Shown here piece by piece: positions 45,553 to 54,883 of a stretch of 64,000 bases of DNA. Position 1 is the stretch's first letter, and each line of letters starts with the position of its first letter. A program made the position numbers and the translations under genes. This stretch comes from Aegicerativicinus sediminis (GTDB lineage Bacteria > Bacteroidota > Bacteroidia > Flavobacteriales > Flavobacteriaceae): assembly GCF_015476115.1 (NCBI RefSeq), contig NZ_CP064295.1, positions 3,776,001 through 3,840,000 on the forward strand, written 5' to 3'. The notes under the pieces were generated by a model that did not search any database, was not told the DNA's origin, and was given only the letters and a program-made list of their open reading frames with translations.

Positions 45553-46248
45553 TTAATTATTATTTGGTTTATAATTTACACCATCTGAATAAATGAGCTT
45601 TATATCAGGTAATTCTGTAAAATAGTAATGAACCCAAATATAAATATGGCTAAACAAAGCTACCAATAGAGCCGCTTTCGATTGGGCAATTAATCCTGGA
45701 ATATATAGAATTAAGAATCCAAAAATATACATCCCGTTAGATGTATATTTAAATATTCCTTTTTTTACAAAAGGTTTAGATTTAAATTCCTCAGGTTTGA
45801 AATGGTCTATTCCAAAAGCTCGGTCCATTCCAAAATACTTTTTTACGGAATAAAAAAGATATACGGTTGGCACCAATAAAATTCCCGCTATGATAGAAGT
45901 CAAAATATTATTAATGTTAAAGGTCTTGTGGTTTGAAATGGCCAATAAGGTAAGAGTTACTATTCTCGAAAGAATCAAAATGGCAAATCCTATTTTATAT
46001 AAATTGAAGGCATCTTTTCCGAATTTTTTTGAAAAACTGTTATAAAACAATTCAGAACGCCAGCACACTAACACGTATAATTGATGAACAATTGGGGAAA
46101 TTATAGCAGCTAATAACCATAGAGACGTTTTAAATCCGAATAATTCTCCATATAGAACAGAGGCATCATTATTTATATAAAAATATATGCCTGTCAATAA
46201 AGCAATCAAAATCAAAAAATGCCAAAGTTGGTATTTAAATATGCCCAT
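45553..46248 (-). CDS. Polytopic membrane protein, ICMT/PEMT-like
   Basis: A 231-residue membrane protein with about six hydrophobic helices. The carboxy-terminal half contains KPFVKKGIFKYTSNGMYIFG (residues about 160-180), similar in position and shape to the isoprenylcysteine/phospholipid methyltransferase region (a Gly-x-aromatic-(Arg/Lys) segment followed by H/N-P/G and Tyr), and ends HIYIWVHYYFTELPDIKLIY. A membrane methyltransferase-like protein is therefore possible; I cannot confirm the SAM site. It lies just downstream of a DUF6090 gene with 28 bp between and may be co-transcribed. Confidence 0.6.
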   Translation of the reverse strand: MGIFKYQLWHFLILIALLTGIYFYINNDASVLYGELFGFKTSLWLLAAIISPIVHQLYVLVCWRSELFYNSFSKKFGKDAFNLYKIGFAILILSRIVTLTLLAISNHKTFNINNILTSIIAGILLVPTVYLFYSVKKYFGMDRAFGIDHFKPEEFKSKPFVKKGIFKYTSNGMYIFGFLILYIPGLIAQSKAALLVALFSHIYIWVHYYFTELPDIKLIYSDGVNYKPNNN

Positions 46249-46276
46249 CCTTCTTTATTACGGCATTTAATTAGTT

Positions 46277-47026
46277 TTAATTTTCCTTTAAATAAGCTTC
46301 TATCTGATCAATTAATATATTTGAACCAATCAAGGAAAATTCCAGTTCATCTTTTGTTTCAGTGAACAAAATTCGTTTAAAATTACTAATCCCCTGAAAT
46401 GTTGCTGCAAGATGACTATAGTTTATGTTGCTCCATATAAGCGAATCGATTAGTTTACCTTGGTCATGAGTTTTTGTTACACCAAACGTATAGGTGTTGA
46501 CATAAGAAGTAACTTTCCCTTGATAATCATTTGTAGTCTTTTCTACCCTATCCATCTTTGAAGCTTTGGTATTATAAAAATTCCTCATGCCTGCTTTTAA
46601 TGAGTCGGAAAGGTTCTCGATTAGGCCAGTTTGAACCAAACTATTGTAGGAGTTCATGCTGTACGGGATTTGGACTACCCAATTAGGGTTGAACTCGAAT
46701 CTCATTATTTTGATAAGGGTATCCACAGTTGCGTCTGGTTTCGCAACTCTTGCTCTTAAAGATTCATTTAATTGATGCTGTTCGTTAATAAAAGGAAGTC
46801 GCTCAGTAATTAATTCAGTGTCTTTTAACAAATCACTTTTTAATGCAATTAATAATTTATCAGTTTTTAAATCCGTTTTTCTATTGTCATTCCAATCATT
46901 TATCTGCAGTGCAATTAAAATACCTATTACCACGAGTACAATTTCCCCGATGGCGTAGGTCAGGTATTTTCCAATTTTATTCTCTGAAATCAACTTATGT
47001 CGAATATTTCTAAAGATTTTAATCAT
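46277..47026 (-). CDS. DUF6090 family membrane protein (paralogue 1)
   Basis: A 249-residue protein of the uncharacterised DUF6090 family. The amino end is a basic amphipathic start (MIKIFRNIRHKLISENKIGK) then one membrane helix (residues about 22-41; GEIVLVVIGILIALQINDW), followed by an extracytoplasmic helical region of about 200 residues with several coiled stretches. The start is 25 bp downstream of the dispersed element at 47051-47105. Five other members lie in the window. Function is unknown; one anchor plus a helical sensor-like body suggests a membrane-bound receptor or partner protein. Confidence 0.83.
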   Translation of the reverse strand: MIKIFRNIRHKLISENKIGKYLTYAIGEIVLVVIGILIALQINDWNDNRKTDLKTDKLLIALKSDLLKDTELITERLPFINEQHQLNESLRARVAKPDATVDTLIKIMRFEFNPNWVVQIPYSMNSYNSLVQTGLIENLSDSLKAGMRNFYNTKASKMDRVEKTTNDYQGKVTSYVNTYTFGVTKTHDQGKLIDSLIWSNINYSHLAATFQGISNFKRILFTETKDELEFSLIGSNILIDQIEAYLKEN

Positions 47027-47050
47027 TGGTGATGGTCGGCCCTATTAATT

Positions 47051-47105
47051 ACCAATGGTTTGTATAATTCGAAGTAGCGTTGGTTGAAACTAAGATACTA
47101 AAATG
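47051..47105 (-). repeat. Dispersed upstream element, copy 2 (DUF6090 gene at 46277)
   Basis: Upper-strand order: ACCAATGGTTTGTATAA, then AGCGTTGGT, then ACTAAGATACTAAAATG. The ends ACCAAYG/CGTTGGT pair as an inverted repeat. The box TATCTTAG (minus) is at 47090-47097, 63 bp before the ATG at 47026. Confidence 0.7.
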
Positions 47106-47158
47106 TATTTTCAGAAAAATTTAAATCACCTAAATACTTTTCTAAAGGTCTTTAAGTT

Positions 47159-47590
47159 TTATTTTGAATACAACGCCTTATGCCCAGTGATAATATTTAA
47201 CAAGAGTCTCACAGAAAAATAAATGACCATTATAATCACAAAGGGACCCAATTTAAAATTAAATTGTAAATCACCATATGGCCAAAATAGCTTGTCTAAA
47301 ATTGGTCCTATTACCAATAGATATAATACTATCCAAAGGCCTATTGCAATTACTTCAATAATTAAATTAGAACGTTGAAAAAATCGTTGAAGAAGATATT
47401 TAAAAAACAAAACAGTTAATACGAAAGATAAAAATGCGGCTACACTAAAAAGAAGCCAATGTAGTGGATACTTTTCAAAAACTGAGCCGCTCCTATTTAT
47501 ATGATTGAAATAATCATAAGTAGTAAAGCCGAAAAGTAAGATGAATAAATAACTTAAAGGATATTTCAGTAACGCTTTAACCTTCAACAT
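47159..47590 (-). CDS. Small membrane protein, unknown function
   Basis: A 143-residue protein with about four hydrophobic helices (YPLSYLFILLFGFTTYDYF, LFSVAAFLSFVLTVLFF, LIIEVIAIGLWIVLYLL, FVIIMVIYFSVRLLLNI), loops with few charges, and a basic amino end (MLKVKALLKYPL). I do not recognise a named family. It starts 4 bp after the stop of the GNAT gene upstream, so the two are likely co-transcribed. Confidence 0.65.
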   Translation of the reverse strand: MLKVKALLKYPLSYLFILLFGFTTYDYFNHINRSGSVFEKYPLHWLLFSVAAFLSFVLTVLFFKYLLQRFFQRSNLIIEVIAIGLWIVLYLLVIGPILDKLFWPYGDLQFNFKLGPFVIIMVIYFSVRLLLNIITGHKALYSK

Positions 47591-47594
47591 TTAA

Positions 47595-48089
47595 TTAATT
47601 GCTATAATCAAGTTTATAAATAAATTCTTCTATTTCCTTTTGTCGGGCATTTGCAAAACCTCTATCCGTTCCAACTTTAATGAATCCACATTTTTCCAAT
47701 ATTTTCTGTGATCCAAAATTGTCAAAAGCTACATGTCCATAAATTGGCCTAGATGTCTCAATAGCAAGAAACTTCCTCAGTGCTTCTGAAGCGATCCCTT
47801 TTCCCCAAAATTTACGATCAATCCAATAAGTAATTTCCGAGTTACCATCCATTATAAATTTGGCAATGCTCCCAACAATCGTATTATTTATGGTTATGGT
47901 TTGGTTATTTACCGTTGGATTAGCTAACAATTTTGTGTATTTACTAATATAGGCAGATTTGTCATCATGGTCCTTTGGCATAAATGCAGCTAAGTACCCA
48001 CCCTCCTTATCTAATTGGAATTTAAATAAAAGGTCTAAGTCTGATATGTTCGTCGGTCTCAGATTTATGGCAGTATAAATGTTTGTCAT
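47595..48089 (-). CDS. GNAT-family N-acetyltransferase (RimJ/RimL-like)
   Basis: A 164-residue acetyltransferase. The motif region EITYWIDRKFWGKGIASEAL (residues about 84-103) is the GNAT A motif with the W-G-K-G-I-A loop. NFGSQKILEKCGFIKVGTDR near residue 124 is motif B. The first part (INLRPTNISDLDLLFKF) is typical of the RimL/SpeG branch that modifies small amines or ribosomal proteins. It is followed after 4 bp by the small membrane protein gene. Substrate unknown. Confidence 0.88.
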   Translation of the reverse strand: MTNIYTAINLRPTNISDLDLLFKFQLDKEGGYLAAFMPKDHDDKSAYISKYTKLLANPTVNNQTITINNTIVGSIAKFIMDGNSEITYWIDRKFWGKGIASEALRKFLAIETSRPIYGHVAFDNFGSQKILEKCGFIKVGTDRGFANARQKEIEEFIYKLDYSN

Positions 48090-48196
48090 CTGGAATCATT
48101 CAAAATTGAAAATCGTCTTAAATACGATATCAGAAACTATTTTGCCGGTAATATCATTCCACCTGTTAGCCATTAGTATTTTTAAAAGTGTTTCTT

Positions 48197-49213
48197 TTAA
48201 TCATTTTTATGATGGTCTGAATTTTTATAATGTTCCCTGATGATGTCCCTGCCAAAATCTCCATCGAAATCTCTCCAAACCGTATGTATATGATTGGCAT
48301 TATTCTGAACGTTGTCAAACTCAATCAAGAACGATTTCCCTTGAATCCGATAATAATGACCTTTACCAGGTGTCGTTGCACCCGCCCAACCAAATCTCAC
48401 ATCATTTAATTCCTCCTCCTTTATACTGTTCATTCTCTTTTCAGCTAAATCAGTTGGCATGGTAGAAAGATATTCATCGACCAACTTTAAAAAAATCAAT
48501 TGTTGATTTCTGTTTAACTGTCCGTAGCTAATCCCAACCGGACTTAAAGGTTCCACTTCTGTTGATTTGCCTGACACAATATCAATAAACGGCTCTTGCT
48601 GAAATATTGCCAAATTCTTTTGTTTTTCATTCAAAGAATTGATCAATTCAAAACCTAAATCTTCTTCTAAATGAAGGGTGCGCTCCCCTTCCCTAGGTCC
48701 AGAAAGAATTCTTGCGGGATTAGCACCGAAAAACCTAGGAGCTATCTCCACTTTTCCATTAAGAATCGTGAAATTCAAGGAAATATGATGACCTTCGAAG
48801 GAAAAAGCCCATAAATTATCTGTTTCGGGATTTCCATAAATTGCAACCGAATAACTTTCAGGATTCCGCATGATCGAATCCCCACTAATTTCTAAAAGGA
48901 CATTCTCTAAACCAATAATTTTCTTTGTTTTCGCATAACCAGTTTCAGAGAGAAAATTCTTGAGAAGTTCATCTAGTTTAGATTTCTGGTCGGCATTAAG
49001 TTCACTCAATTGAATTCCTGATCTTGGAAACATAGAACTGGGTATAAAATGCCAATCGGTTCTAGAATCGTCATTCAGTAGCATCTGCGCTTTATTTCTT
49101 TGGACTTGGTTTAATGAATTTAAAAAGTCAACCGCAGGGTTGTTACCAAAGGCGGTAACCGCCATTAAAATGGAACCAAAAATCAATAGGGTAACTAAAA
49201 CAATTTTTTTCAT
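48197..49213 (-). CDS. DUF3500 family exported protein
   Basis: A 338-residue exported protein, counted from the ATG at 49211-49213 (an upstream TTG would extend it implausibly). The signal peptide is KKIVLVTLLIFGSILMAVTAFG in outline (I quote KKIVLVTLLIFGS). The body has the DUF3500 pattern: LNSLNQVQRNKAQMLL, WHFIPSSMFPRSGIQLSELN, the central EGHHISLNFTILNGKVEIAP-type segment and a final HIHTVWRDFDGDFG. It is widespread, has unknown function and is secreted or periplasmic. A TACGTTTG promoter box lies 22 bp before its ATG. Confidence 0.84.
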   Translation of the reverse strand: MKKIVLVTLLIFGSILMAVTAFGNNPAVDFLNSLNQVQRNKAQMLLNDDSRTDWHFIPSSMFPRSGIQLSELNADQKSKLDELLKNFLSETGYAKTKKIIGLENVLLEISGDSIMRNPESYSVAIYGNPETDNLWAFSFEGHHISLNFTILNGKVEIAPRFFGANPARILSGPREGERTLHLEEDLGFELINSLNEKQKNLAIFQQEPFIDIVSGKSTEVEPLSPVGISYGQLNRNQQLIFLKLVDEYLSTMPTDLAEKRMNSIKEEELNDVRFGWAGATTPGKGHYYRIQGKSFLIEFDNVQNNANHIHTVWRDFDGDFGRDIIREHYKNSDHHKND

Positions 49214-49235
49214 ATAATAGAATTTATAACGACTG

Positions 49236-49243
49236 CAAACGTA
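49236..49243 (-). promoter_or_regulatory. Bacteroidota -7 promoter box for the DUF3500 gene
   Basis: TACGTTTG on the minus strand matches TAnnTTTG exactly and lies 22 bp before the ATG at 49213, supporting that start rather than the upstream TTG, which would begin before the box. Confidence 0.6.
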
Positions 49244-49378
49244 TTTATTCAAAAGTCAGAAATTAGAATTATAGTTTGGGGAAGTAACTGTCGCTGACAC
49301 AACTAATTTATAAAAACGAGTTGAATCTATATACAAGCTATTATACTGTTCTTTCTTTTAATGGTTGGTTAAGTTGAC

Positions 49379-50134
49379 CTATTTGCCCTTTTTGGAGGAG
49401 GTTTTACCTTGTTTATACTTTCTCTTTGCCTTAATCATTCTAAATCTTAAATCATCATAAATTAGGCTAATTAATAATACAGCAGCCCCAAAAATCAAGG
49501 TATTAAGTCTCCAATGCATTCTTGTATATAAATATCCACCGATTAATCCGCCAATAAAGAAAAATGAAATTATATAAATCCGAAGTTTAATTGTTGCTTT
49601 TAATTTATCTTGATTGGGATGAGTTTTAGAGAAAAATAATTGTGAAAGTTCTATCCCTAAATCAGTAAATAATCCCGTAAGGTGAGTCGTTCTTACAACG
49701 GCATTGGAAATTTTTGTTACAAAAGAATTTTGAAGCCCCATTGCAAATAGAAGGGAACAAACAATTAAATCAACATTTTTAAATAGAGGTACGTTATAAA
49801 CAATTGGAATTGATATTAAAATTGCACTTTCAATTATTGTTGGTATAACAAAAACATTTAGCTTTCTGTTGTCTCTATATTTTTCAATTAATAAGCTAGA
49901 AATGAAAGCCCCAAATAGGAAGGAGAAAAAATATAGAAAGTAGATCGTTCCTTTCCAAACCTCAAATTCCGCTACGTCATTTATAAAAAGCGCAAAATGC
50001 CCTGTTACGTTTGTAGTAAGTTGTTTAAATTCTAAAAAGCCTGTAACATTTACGATTCCTGCGACAAATGACAAGATTGTAGCAATTCTTAGGTTGTGCT
50101 TTAGTGTTCTGCTTTTACCTTGATGTCTAAACAT
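49379..50134 (-). CDS. YoaK/DUF1275 family membrane protein
   Basis: A 251-residue membrane protein with about six helices. Early segments LRIATILSFVAGIVNVTGFLEF and QLTTNVTGHFALFINDVAEF (quoted at 19) carry the family motif around N-V-T-G-H. Further support is GLFTDLGIELSQLFF and IISFFFIGGLIGGYLYTRM. DUF1275 (YoaK) proteins are presumed transporters of unknown substrate. A basic tail (KRKYKQGKTSSKKGK) ends the protein. The gene is monocistronic. Confidence 0.86.
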   Translation of the reverse strand: MFRHQGKSRTLKHNLRIATILSFVAGIVNVTGFLEFKQLTTNVTGHFALFINDVAEFEVWKGTIYFLYFFSFLFGAFISSLLIEKYRDNRKLNVFVIPTIIESAILISIPIVYNVPLFKNVDLIVCSLLFAMGLQNSFVTKISNAVVRTTHLTGLFTDLGIELSQLFFSKTHPNQDKLKATIKLRIYIISFFFIGGLIGGYLYTRMHWRLNTLIFGAAVLLISLIYDDLRFRMIKAKRKYKQGKTSSKKGK

Positions 50135-50229
50135 TCATTTTTAAATAATGAGGTTTAAAAAATGAAAATAGTTGTTTGTTTTATGGGTCTGTTTATTGGC
50201 ATTTATTGATCGTATAAAACAGCGTTTGA

Positions 50230-51915
50230 CTATTCATTTAAAAATGCTTTCAATATTTCACGTTGCATTGAATTAGGATTATCAACCCGTTTAATCGCTA
50301 TTTTTTGTTTTAATTTTTTTCCCTCAGTTTCTAAAGTTTGCCTATCTATTTTTAATCCTGCGTAAGACAAATACAAGTTATAGTCTAGCTCCTTAGTTGT
50401 GTAAACGTATTCGAATAAATTGGCTAGAGGAATTTCGGCCGTCTGTTCACAAACTTTTCGGAATTCGGCATCCGTAAATCCTCGATTCTCCTTCACATAA
50501 TATTTCCAATATAGGGTTCGCATTACGTCATCGAGAGATTTATTATTTTTAGTGGCGTTCCTAATTTCAAGATCTAATAAAATTGCAAAGACTGCTCCTT
50601 TGTTGTAAACAGATATTGACCTGTCTTCTCCATTTCTCCCTGAACCAAAAGGGCCATCCTCCCAAGTATTAAAACTTGCTTGCGAAAGAGATTGATACAA
50701 TCTTCCATTGTCGTTCTCTAGAGTGTTTATTTGTGCTGATAGGGTTGCTAACAATGTAGCTTCGTCTATCAAACCAGCTCTTCTCAAAATCCGGGATTCA
50801 TAAAAAACCGTGAATCCTTCACTCATCCAAAGCAAATTGGTTCTGTTCCCCTTGTCATAATCAAACGGCCCCAACTCAAAAGGTCTAATTCGTTTTACAT
50901 TGAAGTGATGGAAATATTCATGAGTCAAAAAACTAAGCATGCGAGACATTGCTTCAGGTGAGTTAAGTGTATTGCCATCAAAACTTACAGTTGTATTGTT
51001 TAAATGTTCAATTCCACCCCGACCTGGGCCAATGCCAATAAACGTATATTCTTCATAAGGGATATCACCGATTATATCAGAAGCAACTTTCACTATTTTT
51101 TTCAAATTGGCCATAAAAGGGGTTTGTTCAAAACTTCCAAGTTTATAACCTATAAACCGATGTTTCTTACCATCAAGCTCGAAAGACTGTAATTCTTCCA
51201 GATTTCCCATAAGGATGGGACAATCATATAAAAAATCAAAATTAGGGGCTGTGAATTCATAGTTCTTACCATCAATCGGTTCCAACCCAGTTGCAATTTC
51301 TCTCCATTCTGAATTTTTCAAAATATTAACCTCAACTGGTACATTAAGGAAACCCTCTATATATAAAAATGAATTTCCTGGAATAAGGTAGGCATGATTA
51401 TTATCCACATAGCTATTGGCAACAAATTGCCTATGGGTACGAATTGTATAGCTAATCACAAAGGACTTGTTTTTTATGTCGTTAACCAGCCAGGTATTGC
51501 CATTTACTTTTGAAAGGGGTAAGCTTCTCCTATTATCATCTTCAGCGGAAATTCCTTCCACCGTTTGGGCATAATTCATCAACTGATAGTACCCTGGCAT
51601 CCAATTTGGCATTTTAAGATATAATGAATCTTGATTTCCCCCTTTACCATGGAATTCAACTTTGTAGTAATGACTTGATGGGTCTGGAATTGAAACCAAG
51701 AATTTTAAATCCGAAGGATTTTTTTGTGAGAAAACTAGCTTGGGAGTGACTGACAAACAAACTATTAATACAAAAAGTGACCATTTTAAACTTAGTCCAC
51801 AATTATTCTTTTGATACTTTTTACAAAGGTTTTTGAAATAGGAAGAAGATCCTGCTTGAGGGAAAAAGGGTCTAATCTGATTGGTTAAGGTGATCCAAGT
51901 AGTTTTTTTGGTCAT
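50230..51915 (-). CDS. M61 family metallopeptidase
   Basis: A 561-residue exported metallopeptidase of the glycyl-aminopeptidase (M61) family. The signal region is atypically far from the start (a hydrophobic stretch at about residues 43-62, LKWSLFVLIVCLSVTPKLVF), so the true start may lie further in. An amino-terminal beta-domain follows (SIPDPSSHYYKVEFHGKGG). The active site is TFLTHEYFHHFNV-like, here LTHEYFHHFNV with H332, E333 and H336 as zinc/general-base residues and E366 in WMSEGFTVFYE as third ligand. It probably trims peptides or proteins outside the cytoplasm. No PDZ domain is evident. Confidence 0.87.
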   Translation of the reverse strand: MTKKTTWITLTNQIRPFFPQAGSSSYFKNLCKKYQKNNCGLSLKWSLFVLIVCLSVTPKLVFSQKNPSDLKFLVSIPDPSSHYYKVEFHGKGGNQDSLYLKMPNWMPGYYQLMNYAQTVEGISAEDDNRRSLPLSKVNGNTWLVNDIKNKSFVISYTIRTHRQFVANSYVDNNHAYLIPGNSFLYIEGFLNVPVEVNILKNSEWREIATGLEPIDGKNYEFTAPNFDFLYDCPILMGNLEELQSFELDGKKHRFIGYKLGSFEQTPFMANLKKIVKVASDIIGDIPYEEYTFIGIGPGRGGIEHLNNTTVSFDGNTLNSPEAMSRMLSFLTHEYFHHFNVKRIRPFELGPFDYDKGNRTNLLWMSEGFTVFYESRILRRAGLIDEATLLATLSAQINTLENDNGRLYQSLSQASFNTWEDGPFGSGRNGEDRSISVYNKGAVFAILLDLEIRNATKNNKSLDDVMRTLYWKYYVKENRGFTDAEFRKVCEQTAEIPLANLFEYVYTTKELDYNLYLSYAGLKIDRQTLETEGKKLKQKIAIKRVDNPNSMQREILKAFLNE

Positions 51916-52064
51916 ATTCTATTTTTGGCTGAATTGTTTAACTCTAAACTCTTGAATAAGTCTAGTTTATTTTTTGACATCTCATACTATTAGCTGTAAT
52001 CAATTTATTAAGAGCTGATGACCAACCTTTAAGTATATGCGTGTTCTGGCTTTATTTTTAAAAG

Positions 52065-52511
52065 TTATTGTAACTGTTTTATCTTAACCATTGGTCCAGG
52101 GCATAATACTTTGTGACAAGTCATACAACTCACAACCATATTATCATAAATATTAGCCACTTCGTTTGCATTTGCAGATTGAAGATTTTTTATGCTTTGT
52201 AAATACAAATTGGCAAAGGCCCTATACTCCTCTGAAGCGGCTTTTTCAGGTTGAGTTGCATGGGCTGTTAGAATTTTTTCATGGTTTAAATTTATCTCAA
52301 TTGGTTCGCCTTTATTTATTTGCTCTTTAATTAATTGAGCTTCGTCATACATCTGTCTCATCAATAATGCTAACTCGCTGTCCCCATTTGGATTAATCGG
52401 TTGTTGAATTTGATTTTCACCAACCAAAGATTCTTTCTTCTTTTCAGAACATGACACAACAACAGTAAATATTAAAAGAAAACAGGTTAAAACTTTAAGG
52501 TTAATTTTCAT
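52065..52511 (-). CDS. Single-haem cytochrome c-like lipoprotein
   Basis: A 148-residue lipoprotein: signal peptide ends VVVSC, lipid at C21. Most of the mature part is helical (SELALLMRQMYDEAQLIKEQ and EEYRAFANLYLQSIKNLQSA). It ends VVSCMTCHKVLCPGP, so the haem-binding CMTCH (C129, C132, H133) is close to the carboxy terminus, as in c-prime-like four-helix cytochromes. An extra cysteine (C137) follows. It is probably an outer-membrane or periplasmic electron carrier or gas-binding protein; no oxidase genes are nearby. Monocistronic. Confidence 0.82.
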   Translation of the reverse strand: MKINLKVLTCFLLIFTVVVSCSEKKKESLVGENQIQQPINPNGDSELALLMRQMYDEAQLIKEQINKGEPIEINLNHEKILTAHATQPEKAASEEYRAFANLYLQSIKNLQSANANEVANIYDNMVVSCMTCHKVLCPGPMVKIKQLQ

Positions 52512-52712
52512 TGGCTAATTGAATAAAGAATTTTCTTAACGAGACTATTTTTTTTATAGTAAATCACCTTTAAATGATTGTAAATAATATAGTTAAATAC
52601 CGAAACTCTTGGTAGCAAAATCATATCTAGGGATTCAAGCGATAAGCGTTATTTGATTTTAGAAATCATTTTATGTCTTCTCCAGTATTTTGATAATGTT
52701 TATCAAGAACTT

Positions 52713-54587
52713 TTAATTTTTCCTCACAGGAACCCTAATCTGTGAAGGATATTTTGCCGAATGGTGCACTTTATTATGGGCAATAATTCCATTCACTTCG
52801 TCATAATTATTTCCTCCTGTATTCAAGTTCCGTGCAAACCTAGGGAAGTTGCTGCTTGATATTTCAATCCGAATTCGATGGCCTTTTTCGAAATAGTTAC
52901 TGGTCGCCATTGGAGTTAAGTCTAGTTTGTACACCTTACCTTTTTCCATAAAAACTTCCTTATCATATCCCTCACGATAGCGCACACGTTGAATAGTTTC
53001 ATCCAAATTATAGGCTTTTCCATCAGGGTGTACATCAATCAATTTAATTGTAAAATCTGTATCCTTAACATCCGAAGACACATATAGTGTTGATTCAATA
53101 AATCCTGAAACCTCGGTTCCTTCTTTAAGTGGCTCGGTAGTATAGACCAAGATGTCATTTCGCGCCTCCATATCTTGTTGGTCAAAAGCACCTCCCTTTA
53201 CCGCATTACCCGTACAACATACGTTACCACCGTACGAAGGAACAGGATTCATTGGGTCGTACGTAAAACTATCCGGATTATCCTTTGTATTTATTTTATT
53301 AGTCAAGACACCGTCACCAAATCTGCTATTAGCGTTCCCGTTACTATTTAAATAATAAGTGACTAGTTGTGTATTTTCAGGTGGCCAGGTATTGGAAGAT
53401 TGCCATTCGTTAAGACCCATTGTGTAATATTGCACCCTTGGAGTAGTTTCCTTAAAATCATTTTCGTCTCCTTTAAGCCATAGATCGAACCACTTGTATA
53501 TTTGTTCATCATAGTTTAAACGAGCATCTCCAACACTTAACTCACCCACTATAGTATTTTCCGTAGCCCTTGTATAGGCACAATGCAAGGTAGGCGCAAT
53601 AACTAAATATTGATTGTCCCTCACTTCCGCATCTTTGGCATTATTCCTCACATGGTTAAATAGATAAATATTTGGTGTTATGGATACATCATACCAAGAT
53701 GCAAACCAAAAACTAGGAACCCCAATCTCCATATTATCGTGATAAATACCTCCTTTGAACCAGTCAGGATCATTTGGTTTACGCCTTACCATTTTATCGA
53801 ATATTTCCTGTTTGCCGTTGATGTTCTTTAATATATTCTGAATTGGCAAATGTCTCAAAGCTTCACTCATATCAACTGGAGGATTATCAGGAGCTAGATC
53901 ATAAAATCTTGAAATTCGAATGAGGTCTTCTTGAGTGGCACCCTCAGGGATTCTCGGCTTAAATTTATCATGCTCAACCCCATATAGCCAAGCAAAAAAT
54001 AACATTTGCTCAGCCCCCCCACGGTACCAGTTGCCCTGCTCATTAATTTCACCAACACGACCAACTCCTGCGCCATAACTCTGGGGAACCATTGCGGCAT
54101 GTGATGGATGATCTAAGGCCGCTACTGCCATTTGCCATTCAGCAGTTGACGAACAGCCTAATGTACCTATTTTTCCGTTAGACCATGACTGATCTTTCAT
54201 CCAACTAAACGCATCGTAGCCATCGGTTAAAGGAACACCCAGAATATCCCATTCGCCTTCAGAGAAATATCTTCCCCTTTCATTTTGTACAACATAAGCA
54301 TACCCTCGTTCTACAGCTTCCAAAGCTTTCCGGTAAGTGCCTATTTGCTCTTCACCATTTCTCCATGAATTGAAATTATATGGGGTTCTTACAAAAATGA
54401 TAGGGACTTTTTCATCCGTCTTGGGCCGGTATATGTCTGTGGCTAAACGCACCCCATCGCGCATGGGCATCATTACCTTCTGATCGATAATTGCTATTTC
54501 TTCTAGTTGTTCTCTATAATCTTGGGCTAAGATTGCGCTGCTAAATAGAATTATCAGAGCGGAAAGGATGAGGTGTAGTCTTTTCAT
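52713..54587 (-). CDS. CocE/NonD-family serine hydrolase
   Basis: A 624-residue exported hydrolase with signal peptide 1-21 (SSAILAQ). The Xaa-Pro dipeptidyl-peptidase/CocE fold begins [26 protein letters not shown] in outline ([16 protein letters not shown]). The nucleophile is in the elbow [13 protein letters not shown] (S146 or S147). The alpha/beta domain contains [16 protein letters not shown] and [15 protein letters not shown] with the likely histidine. A carboxy-terminal jelly-roll domain covers about residues 430-624 ([19 protein letters not shown]). Such enzymes hydrolyse acyl or peptide bonds (cocaine esterase, glutaryl-7-ACA acylase); the native substrate is unknown. Confidence 0.86.
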   Translation of the reverse strand: MKRLHLILSALIILFSSAILAQDYREQLEEIAIIDQKVMMPMRDGVRLATDIYRPKTDEKVPIIFVRTPYNFNSWRNGEEQIGTYRKALEAVERGYAYVVQNERGRYFSEGEWDILGVPLTDGYDAFSWMKDQSWSNGKIGTLGCSSTAEWQMAVAALDHPSHAAMVPQSYGAGVGRVGEINEQGNWYRGGAEQMLFFAWLYGVEHDKFKPRIPEGATQEDLIRISRFYDLAPDNPPVDMSEALRHLPIQNILKNINGKQEIFDKMVRRKPNDPDWFKGGIYHDNMEIGVPSFWFASWYDVSITPNIYLFNHVRNNAKDAEVRDNQYLVIAPTLHCAYTRATENTIVGELSVGDARLNYDEQIYKWFDLWLKGDENDFKETTPRVQYYTMGLNEWQSSNTWPPENTQLVTYYLNSNGNANSRFGDGVLTNKINTKDNPDSFTYDPMNPVPSYGGNVCCTGNAVKGGAFDQQDMEARNDILVYTTEPLKEGTEVSGFIESTLYVSSDVKDTDFTIKLIDVHPDGKAYNLDETIQRVRYREGYDKEVFMEKGKVYKLDLTPMATSNYFEKGHRIRIEISSSNFPRFARNLNTGGNNYDEVNGIIAHNKVHHSAKYPSQIRVPVRKN

Positions 54588-54883
54588 TTTATGGTTTTAA
54601 TTGAACGGTTAAGATAAGGGGAATTATTATTTTTTAGAAGTTTTCAAATTTTCAATTTTGTTTCATGGAGATAATTATTTTACTGTTTGAATAACGGTCA
54701 GTTAAGGGGGATTAAGTTATTGTTATTATGTATGGAACTAAAAGTAGAAAATCGAAGATTCGGCAGAGCCGAGTGCGAGTTGATTAGGATAACCCTTAGA
54801 TAAATCAAAAAGAAGTGAAATTTCCTTGACCTGGGAAGAACAAGTTGCAGTGATAGAATGTTTTCCTTTTATTATTTAAATTC
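54588..54883. other. Intergenic region with a small hairpin
   Basis: About 296 bp without a gene. It holds a TCGGC-AGA-GCCGA hairpin at 54760-54772, a TATCTTAA box reading towards the CocE-like gene near its start, and low-complexity AT tracts. No coding frame is visible. Confidence 0.35.

Noticed and set aside
49214-49252. TTG start extending DUF3500
   Set aside because: It precedes a well-placed ATG with a normal signal peptide and would start upstream of a -7 box (49236-49243).
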